From a bacterium (GTDB taxonomy: Bacteria > UBP14 > UBA6098): a stretch of DNA of 5,398 nucleotides. Positions 1 to 3,986 of this stretch are shown here, in pieces (position 1 is the stretch's first letter; every line of letters starts with the position of its first letter). The position numbers and the translations under genes were made by a program. The notes beneath the pieces are model-generated. The model did no database searches. It had not been told where the DNA came from and saw nothing but the letters and a program-made list of their open reading frames with translations. The stretch is taken from NCBI GenBank assembly GCA_030642425.1, contig DAOWNU010000168.1:1-5398 (forward strand), given 5' to 3'.

Positions 1-37
1 CAACTGCAGCATTTAATGATGTTTCAGGAGTTTTATA

Positions 38-502
38 ATGAATAACGATAATAAGAATTTAATTGCCTACTGTGGTCTTTACTGTGGGGATTGCTTTAGC
101 TATAAAGGAGAAATTGCCGATTTGGCAAGGGACCTCAGAAAAGAACTACGGGCGACAAGGTTCGATAAGACGGCGGAGTTCATATCGACCATGTCTTACT
201 TCGAGATATTTAAAAATTACCCGCAATGTTATGAGCTTTTGGGGGCCTTAGTAAAATTCCGCTGCAAAAAGGCCTGCAAGGGCGAAGGCGGACCGCCGTT
301 TTGCAAAATAAGGAAATGCTGCCGGAAGAAAAATATACCGGGTTGTTGGGAGTGCGATGAATTTGAAACATGCGAGAAATTAGATTTCTTAAAACCATCT
401 CACGGAGATGCTCATATAAAAAATTTGAGAAAAATCAGAAAAAAAGGGATCGATGGATTTCTCGAAGGAAAGAAATATTGGTATTCCAAGGAAAAAACGT
501 AG
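38..502 (+). CDS. DUF3795-type cysteine-rich protein
   Basis: This 154-residue protein has the layout of the DUF3795 family, whose biochemical role is unknown. The N-terminal signature YCGLYCGDC gives Cys12, Cys16 and Cys19. A second cluster (Cys76, Cys80, Cys89, Cys94, Cys95, Cys103, Cys106, Cys112) contains the FCKIRKC and GCWECDEF motifs usual for the family. Twelve cysteines in a soluble protein without signal peptide or membrane segment suggest a cytoplasmic metal or iron-sulfur binder; that is inference. The ATG is supported by AGGAG at 26-30, seven bases upstream. The stop lies 11 bases before the next gene, so co-transcription with the redox genes is likely. Codon use looks more AT-rich than in the following genes, so it may be a later addition to the operon. 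The family assignment is fairly sure; the function is not. Confidence 0.85.
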   Translation: MNNDNKNLIAYCGLYCGDCFSYKGEIADLARDLRKELRATRFDKTAEFISTMSYFEIFKNYPQCYELLGALVKFRCKKACKGEGGPPFCKIRKCCRKKNIPGCWECDEFETCEKLDFLKPSHGDAHIKNLRKIRKKGIDGFLEGKKYWYSKEKT

Positions 503-513
503 AGAGCCATTAA

Positions 514-1548
514 ATGAATAAATACAAACTACAAAAAGATAAGCTGCAAAATTTCCTCGAACAACTCGCGGAACGATTCGCGGTCTATGCTCCGGTCGAA
601 AAAAACGGCATAACGTCCTTTGCCGAACTCGAACCGGGGCAATTGCCAGCATTGGATTTCCTCCGAACCCAAAAACCTCCGAAAGATATATTTTACCCGC
701 AAACGGAAGTTATTCTCAAGTTCGACGAGGACGGGACCAAATCCACCGAATACACCGGCAAACCTATAGCCGTATTCGGCGTCCGCCCCTGCGATGCGAA
801 GGGTTTCGTTATCGTCGAAAGGGTTTTTGTCGATAAGAAATATGAGGACTTTTACTGGGCGATTAGGCGAAAGGATTCCCTCGTAATTTCGATAGGCTGC
901 AATGAACCGCTGCGTTCCTGTTTCTGCAACTGGGTTGGCGGCGGCCCCTTCGACACGACCGGTTCGGACGTCCTTGCCACGGATACCGGAACCGAATATA
1001 TATTGCAGCCGGTTAGCGAGTTCGGCGAGAGGGTCATGGCGGAAATCGAAAAACTCGAAAAGGCGACCGAAAAGGATATCGACAAGGCGAAGGCATTACA
1101 AACCAAAGCATTAGCTTCGATGCCCGAACCGCCCGCGCTGGATTCGCTCAAAAGCTCGCTGGACGCGCTTTTCGACGATCCTTTCTGGGACGAAGTTACC
1201 GCGAAATGTCTCGGCTGCGCGGCGTGCACGTTCTCCTGCCCGACGTGCTATTGTTTCGACATTCAGGACGAGAGCAGACGCGGCAAGGGTGTTCGAATTC
1301 GCATCTGGGATACATGCCAGTTCCCGCTTTTCACAAAAGAGGGTTCCGGGCACAATCCGAGGAAATCCCAGATGTCGAGGCTCAGACAAAGATATATGCA
1401 CAAATTCAGTTATATGGTGGAAACGCAGGGGGAGTTCGGGTGTGTCGGTTGCGGCAGATGCGTGAGTTCCTGCCCGGTAAATATCGATGTCAGGGAGTTT
1501 ATTGTCGAAGCTATCGCGACGGCGCGGGATAAAGGAGTCGAAGCATGA
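514..1548 (+). CDS. HydB/FlxB-like 4Fe-4S dicluster electron-transfer subunit
   Basis: This 344-residue cytoplasmic protein resembles the beta subunit of sulfhydrogenase (HydB), AsrA and FlxB, which pass electrons between an FAD/NAD(P) subunit and a catalytic partner such as a hydrogenase or Hdr. The N-terminal part carries the family motifs GVRPCDAKG (Cys93) and GCNEPLRSCFC (Cys129, Cys136, Cys138), followed by GGGPFDTTGSD. The C-terminal part holds two 4Fe-4S sites: CLGCAACTFSCPTC (Cys232, 235, 238, 242, with Cys245 and Cys247) and CVGCGRCVSSCP (Cys310, 313, 316, 320). Length fits the family. The upstream AGAGAG at 501-506 is a modest ribosome site. Its stop overlaps the next start as ATGA, implying translational coupling with the FAD subunit, its usual partner. 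Which physiological acceptor it serves cannot be read from the sequence. Confidence 0.88.
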   Translation: MNKYKLQKDKLQNFLEQLAERFAVYAPVEKNGITSFAELEPGQLPALDFLRTQKPPKDIFYPQTEVILKFDEDGTKSTEYTGKPIAVFGVRPCDAKGFVIVERVFVDKKYEDFYWAIRRKDSLVISIGCNEPLRSCFCNWVGGGPFDTTGSDVLATDTGTEYILQPVSEFGERVMAEIEKLEKATEKDIDKAKALQTKALASMPEPPALDSLKSSLDALFDDPFWDEVTAKCLGCAACTFSCPTCYCFDIQDESRRGKGVRIRIWDTCQFPLFTKEGSGHNPRKSQMSRLRQRYMHKFSYMVETQGEFGCVGCGRCVSSCPVNIDVREFIVEAIATARDKGVEA

Positions 1549-2378
1549 AGAATATCTATATGCCGATCCCCGTCCGGGTGAAAAGTATCCGCAGCGAATC
1601 GGACGACAGGACACTTCGGACGTTCGACCTCGAATTCGTTCACGAAGATGACGCTTTCGATTATATGCCCGGCCAGTTTTGCCAGCTTTCCATTCCCGGA
1701 GTGGGCGAAGGGCCTTTTGGGATAGCGTCCTCCCCCACTGAGAAAGGCTTCCTGCGTTTCACGGTGAACCGCGTGGGAGTGCTCACAACCGCGCTTCATT
1801 ATCTTCGGGAAGGCGACGAGATCGGTATTCGCGGCCCGCTCGGAAACTATTATCCGGTCGATGAGTTCCGGGGAAAAAATGTCGTGATAGTCAGCGGCGG
1901 ATTCGCATTAACGACATTGCGCTCTCTGACTGTTTATCTCCGCGATCCCGCCAACAGAGGGGATTTTGGCGATATAACATTAATATACGGCGCAAGGCGG
2001 CCCGGCCTTATGATCTATCGGGATGAACTCGAGGTTTGGGAAAAGGAAGACGATATAGCCGTCTATCTGACAATAGATCAGGCAGTTGAAGGCTGGGACA
2101 AAATGGTCGGTTTCGTTCCGACCGTCACAAAAGAGATTTCGCCAAGTTCAAAGGACGCATGGGTAATGCTCTGCGGCCCGCCGATTATGATAAAATACAC
2201 ACTGCCGACACTGGCCGAACTCGGTTTTCCTCCGGAGAGAATATATACTTCGCTCGAACGCCGGATGAAGTGCGGGATCGGCAAATGCGGCAGGTGCAAT
2301 ATTGGTTCAAAATATATTTGTTTAGACGGGCCGGTGTTTTCATTTGCGGAAATCGAGAAAATTCCCGAAGAGATATAG
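1545..2378 (+). CDS. FAD/NAD(P)-binding oxidoreductase subunit (HydG/AsrB/FlxA-like) with [2Fe-2S] site
   Basis: This 277-residue protein belongs to the ferredoxin-reductase-like flavoproteins that include HydG of sulfhydrogenase, AsrB, FlxA and PyrK. It should move electrons between a pyridine nucleotide and FeS partners. Residues ~8-105 form the FAD barrel, with YMPGQF (40-45) and GEGPFGIASS (54-63). The nucleotide-binding fold follows, with GGFALTTLRS at 118-127 and CGPP at 210-213. The C-terminus has a PyrK-type [2Fe-2S] motif of spacing CX4CX2CX7C (Cys243, 248, 251, 259). The segment 118-127 departs from the common GGxGxxPLRS form. The start overlaps the upstream stop by four bases and is preceded by AAAGGAG at 1531-1537. 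Tight linkage to the HydB-like gene and HdrC supports an Hdr-linked NAD(P)H module. Family confidence is high; cofactor preference is unknown. Confidence 0.9.
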   Translation: MKNIYMPIPVRVKSIRSESDDRTLRTFDLEFVHEDDAFDYMPGQFCQLSIPGVGEGPFGIASSPTEKGFLRFTVNRVGVLTTALHYLREGDEIGIRGPLGNYYPVDEFRGKNVVIVSGGFALTTLRSLTVYLRDPANRGDFGDITLIYGARRPGLMIYRDELEVWEKEDDIAVYLTIDQAVEGWDKMVGFVPTVTKEISPSSKDAWVMLCGPPIMIKYTLPTLAELGFPPERIYTSLERRMKCGIGKCGRCNIGSKYICLDGPVFSFAEIEKIPEEI

Positions 2379-2396
2379 CCAAAAGGGAGAGATATA

Positions 2397-2867
2397 ATGG
2401 ATACAATTGTATTAAAAAAGCAAGACCCAAAAATCAAAAACGATATCGCGGCGAGAACGGGCGCGGAGAAATTCAAACTGTGTTTCACATGCGGCACTTG
2501 CACCGCGAGCTGCCCAGTCGCCGAGGTCAACGAAGATTACGATCCTCGCAAACTCATTCGTATGTCGATTTTCGGGATGCGCAAGGGCGTGCTTAGCTCG
2601 GACATAATTTGGATGTGTCAGCGATGCTACGTATGTTACGCGCGCTGCCCCCAAAACGTGAAATTCGCGGACGTAATGGGTGTTCTGAGAGAGATGTCAG
2701 TCGAGGAGGGTTTTTCACCGAAAGAGAGGATCGAGCGGATCGAGGAACTCGACCGATTCGCTCAGGATTTAAGATGTAATTTCGTGGAGCAGCTTATCAA
2801 CCCGGACGATAAGCAGCGCAAAAAAATAGTAGCCATGGTGGACGAGAAGTTAAACGAGAAAAAATAA
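2397..2867 (+). CDS. hdrC: HdrC-like 4Fe-4S protein
   Basis: This 156-residue protein has the architecture of HdrC, the small iron-sulfur subunit of heterodisulfide reductase that carries electrons between HdrA and HdrB. Two 4Fe-4S sites are visible: CFTCGTCTASCP (Cys29, 32, 35, 39) and CQRCYVCYARCP (Cys74, 77, 80, 84). The spacing of about 35 residues between them and the following helical, charged C-terminus fit the family. No membrane segment is present, so this is the soluble type rather than HdrE-linked. GGGAGA at 2385-2390 precedes the ATG, and the gene follows the FAD subunit by 18 bases. No HdrA or HdrB lies within the window. The last ~56 coding bases recur 1,101 bases downstream, evidence of rearrangement just after this gene. 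The general HdrC/GlpC-type ferredoxin family is an alternative reading. Confidence 0.85.
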   Translation: MDTIVLKKQDPKIKNDIAARTGAEKFKLCFTCGTCTASCPVAEVNEDYDPRKLIRMSIFGMRKGVLSSDIIWMCQRCYVCYARCPQNVKFADVMGVLREMSVEEGFSPKERIERIEELDRFAQDLRCNFVEQLINPDDKQRKKIVAMVDEKLNEKK

Positions 2868-2870
2868 TTC
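2812..2870 (+). repeat. Direct repeat, copy 1: 3' end of hdrC
   Basis: The last bases of hdrC, through its stop and three bases beyond, match 3913-3971 at 56 of 59 positions; over 2816-2870 the match is 53 of 55. The offset is 1,101 bases. This copy is the intact end of the gene, and identity stops abruptly at 2870/3971. The pair brackets the helix-turn-helix gene and the minisatellite, so it most likely marks the edges of a duplication or insertion. Confidence 0.95.
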
Positions 2871-2872
2871 GA

Positions 2873-2888
2873 TTGCACCGCGAGCCGG
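2873..2888 (+). repeat. 16-base copy of frhB coding sequence
   Basis: TTGCACCGCGAGCCGG is identical to 4079-4094, where it encodes Cys-Thr-Ala-Ser-Arg next to the first ferredoxin motif of the frhB-kinase gene. Here it is non-coding, starting three bases after the hdrC repeat ends. Thirteen of the bases also match hdrC at 2498-2510, which encodes the same Cys-Thr-Ala-Ser. The longer match favours frhB as source. It probably is a scar of the rearrangement. Confidence 0.6.
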
Positions 2889-2897
2889 TGTCAATTT

Positions 2898-2902
2898 GAG
2901 GA
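2898..2902 (+). promoter_or_regulatory. Ribosome binding site deciding the XRE-gene start
   Basis: GAGGA lies seven bases before the ATG at 2910. An in-frame TTG at 2904 would be only one base away from it, so ATG 2910 is preferred. Confidence 0.6.
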
Positions 2903-2909
2903 TTTGATT

Positions 2910-3275
2910 ATGGCTAAATCAGCCAGCGAACAAAAGGAAAAACGCACTCAGCGACGACGCTCCCGCGCCGAAATTCGGAGATCGACAAAAATAGCCTCGA
3001 AGCGGAAGGCGAAAGAGCTGCATGCAACCCTGCGCACCGCCGTGAAGGTTTGCGGCCTCACGCCGATTCAAATCGCCGATTTTTCCGGCCTGGATTCGTC
3101 CACGGTCCGGCGCATTTTGAAGGGATATAGCGAGAGCACGCAGATGGACACGTTCGTTGCGCTCCTTCGGGTCGCCGGTTTCAAAATCGAAATCGTTCAT
3201 GTCGAACCGGGCGAGGACGATTTCCGCAAATACAGGCGGGTTTCGCTTCCGCCGCTGAAGGAAGATGAACAATAA
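2910..3275 (+). CDS. Small XRE-family helix-turn-helix DNA-binding protein
   Basis: This 121-residue protein has a very basic, probably disordered N-terminus (residues 9-36, rich in Arg and Lys) followed by a helix-turn-helix domain at about 38-95. The core LTPIQIADFSGLDSSTVRRI (50-69) has the usual pattern of XRE/Cro-type domains: a first helix, then the recognition helix SSTVRRILKG. The C-terminus FKIEIVHVEP is a short beta-like extension typical of small antitoxin-like regulators. The ATG at 2910 is chosen over an in-frame TTG at 2904 because of the GAGGA at 2898-2902. The gene stands alone among redox genes, inside the segment bracketed by the hdrC duplication, so it is probably acquired. 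No toxin gene is recognisable beside it. It could be an orphan antitoxin, or a regulator of its own segment. Its target is unknown. Confidence 0.8.
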   Translation: MAKSASEQKEKRTQRRRSRAEIRRSTKIASKRKAKELHATLRTAVKVCGLTPIQIADFSGLDSSTVRRILKGYSESTQMDTFVALLRVAGFKIEIVHVEPGEDDFRKYRRVSLPPLKEDEQ

Positions 3276-3551
3276 CTTTGGAATGACCGGCTCGCGACCT
3301 CAAAAGACGCGGCAACTATAGGTCTCGATCCGTTTTATATAACTGTTCTTTCAAATCGATTAACCAAAGAGCGCCCGTATTCCGCACAAAATTGTCCGTT
3401 TATGCTCGATTATGCGGCTGAAGGAGAGATATTCTCTTCGTTTGTTGGAATATTTTGCAAAACCATGTCGAAAATCGCATCGATTGGCCAATTGCCTTTG
3501 AAATTCATGTCGATAATTGCGCCGTCGATGTCGAAAGATAAAATCGGATGA
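3265..3551 (+). pseudogene. Possible frameshifted or decayed small gene after the XRE gene
   Basis: From the XRE stop (3273-3275) the same frame runs without a stop for about 91 codons to TGA 3549-3551. The reading begins WNDRLATSKDAATIGLDPFY and later includes DYAAEGEIFSSFVGIF, which looks protein-like. An ATG at 3265 overlapping the XRE stop begins MNNNFG in another frame and hits TAG soon after. One base gained in the T run at 3277-3279 would join that start to the long frame. I recognise no family. The purine-rich stretch upstream of the ATG is too close for a good ribosome site. The run may be chance; its tail (3465-3540) contains repeated ATGTCG hexamers, so part may be degenerate repeat DNA. 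Confidence 0.25.
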
Positions 3552-3558
3552 CGACTCG

Positions 3559-3747
3559 GACGCATCGACGCACGAAGCGGGAGCATCGATACATGTTGCG
3601 GGAGCATCGACGCACACCCCGGGAGAATCGACGCACGCCATGGGAGAATCAACGCATGTCGTGGGAGCATCGACTCACTTCGCAGGAGCATCGGTTCATG
3701 TCTAATGTGCATCTACGCATGTCGCGGGAGCATCGACGCCGGTTAAT
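3559..3747 (+). repeat. Minisatellite: nine tandem 21-base units
   Basis: Nine consecutive 21-base units run from 3559, beginning at 3559, 3580, 3601, 3622, 3643, 3664, 3685, 3706 and 3727. Most start GGAGCATCGACGCA, followed by a more variable end such as TGTCGCG. Units diverge by point changes only (GAATC for GCATC in units 4 and 5, TGTGCATCTAC in unit 8); the last keeps only its first 13 bases or so. There are no spacers, which excludes a CRISPR array. Because 21 is divisible by 3, the array is open in all three + frames, giving heptapeptide repeats such as GASTHVA or REHRRTP. None has a convincing start, so I regard it as non-coding. Two helical turns per unit would place any protein sites on one DNA face; that is inference. 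Confidence 0.9.
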
Positions 3748-3774
3748 TGTGAATAGATTTATCATTGTTATACA
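3747..3774 (+). promoter_or_regulatory. Weak sigma70-like promoter candidate
   Basis: TTGTGA (3747-3752) and TATACA (3769-3774) are separated by 16 bases, each matching four of six consensus positions. It would start transcription near 3781, about 200 bases before the frhB-kinase gene, and could restore its expression after the insertion. Such matches are common by chance in AT-rich DNA. Confidence 0.22.
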
Positions 3775-3826
3775 GCTTTTGTTGTGTAAATGGGATCGCC
3801 CGGCTGTCGGCCAGAGTAATCGAGAC

Positions 3827-3839
3827 GAAGCGGAGCTTC
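3827..3839 (+). other. Small perfect hairpin
   Basis: GAAGC-GGA-GCTTC can form a five-base-pair stem with a three-base loop. No T tract follows, so it is not a standard terminator. Its significance is uncertain. Confidence 0.35.
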
Positions 3840-3850
3840 TGAACATAAAC

Positions 3851-3888
3851 ATAGCGTAGACTTCGGCGATAGCTCAGTCGAACGCTAT
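3851..3888 (+). repeat. Imperfect inverted repeat
   Basis: ATAGCGT (3851-3857) pairs with ACGCTAT (3882-3888), and after a small bulge GACT (3859-3862) pairs with AGTC (3876-3879), leaving a 13-base loop. GCGTAG (3854-3859) can alternatively pair with CTACGC (3891-3896), so two structures compete. There is no T run, so it is unlike a simple terminator. It might be an operator, an RNA structure ahead of the frhB-kinase gene, or an element end. Confidence 0.45.
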
Positions 3889-3890
3889 AA

Positions 3891-3968
3891 CTACGCAACG
3901 AGAAATTGTGGGAGCTGCGCAAAAAAATAGCAGCCATGTTGGACGAGAAGTTAAACGAGAAAAAATAA
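3891..3968 (+). pseudogene. Remnant of the 3' end of hdrC (duplicate)
   Basis: The bases 3913-3971 duplicate 2812-2870 with three mismatches. In frame they read LRKKIAAMLDEKLNEKK then TAA, against QRKKIVAMVDEKLNEKK in the intact gene. The open stretch begins only after a stop at 3888-3890, and neither of the two iron-sulfur motifs is present, so this cannot be a functional HdrC. It probably marks the place where hdrC originally abutted the frhB-kinase gene: the stop is followed 18 bases later by that gene's GTG, in the same frame. Both amino-acid differences are conservative, so the copy either diverged recently or came from a closely related allele. Confidence 0.8.
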
Positions 3969-3976
3969 TTCTACAC

Positions 3977-3982
3977 GGAGAG
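3977..3982 (+). promoter_or_regulatory. Ribosome binding site for the frhB-kinase gene
   Basis: GGAGAG sits four to six bases before GTG 3987. It supports that GTG as the start, since the next in-frame ATG falls after the first ferredoxin cysteine motif. Confidence 0.65.
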
Positions 3983-3986
3983 AAAC

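Larger units (their letters stand above)
2871..3912. other. Probable inserted segment splitting hdrC from the frhB-kinase gene
   Basis: This block lies between the two copies of the hdrC end. It begins with a 16-base echo of frhB, then holds an XRE-type gene, a possibly decayed reading frame, a 21-base minisatellite and an inverted repeat. No transposase, integrase or recognisable terminal inverted repeats are visible. Deleting 2871-3971 would rejoin hdrC to frhB with an 18-base gap, like that upstream of hdrC. The direct repeats are far longer than ordinary transposon target duplications, so duplication-type recombination or template switching fits better than simple transposition. The insertion reading is an inference. 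Confidence 0.65.
3276..3986. other. 711-base region without a confident gene
   Basis: This stretch between the XRE gene and the frhB-kinase start holds, in order: a stop-free stretch that may be a decayed gene (to 3551), a nine-unit 21-base tandem array (3559-3747), a weak promoter-like pair (3747-3774), a small hairpin (3827-3839), an imperfect inverted repeat (3851-3888), the duplicated hdrC end (3913-3971) and the frhB ribosome site. I see no tRNA, rRNA, integrase site or Rho-independent terminator with a T tract. The reading frames that cross it on both strands are low-complexity products of the array or lack credible starts. Confidence 0.7.

Noticed and set aside
852..1799. Minus-strand and alternative-frame open reading frames within the redox genes
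   Set aside because: They overlap well-supported iron-sulfur and FAD genes, lack family motifs, and reflect codon bias on the coding strand.
3559..3747. CRISPR array
   Set aside because: Units are directly tandem with a 21-base period and no unique spacers; no cas genes are nearby.
3827..3839. Rho-independent terminator
   Set aside because: The hairpin is short and is not followed by a T tract on the + strand; no convincing terminator was found anywhere in the window.
3410..3859. Heptapeptide-repeat proteins on both strands across the minisatellite
   Set aside because: They arise because the 21-base unit is stop-free in many frames. Starts are weak or lack a ribosome site, and no frame shows a folded domain.
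3863..3900. tRNA-like D-arm (GATAGCTCAGTCG)
   Set aside because: No T-arm TTCGAA-type sequence, anticodon stem or acceptor pairing follows; resemblance is limited to the short D-arm-like string.
2892..3908. Short inverted ends CAATTT/AAATTG a few bases inside each edge of the inserted block
   Set aside because: Only six bases match; too short and AT-rich to claim terminal inverted repeats, and no transposase is present.
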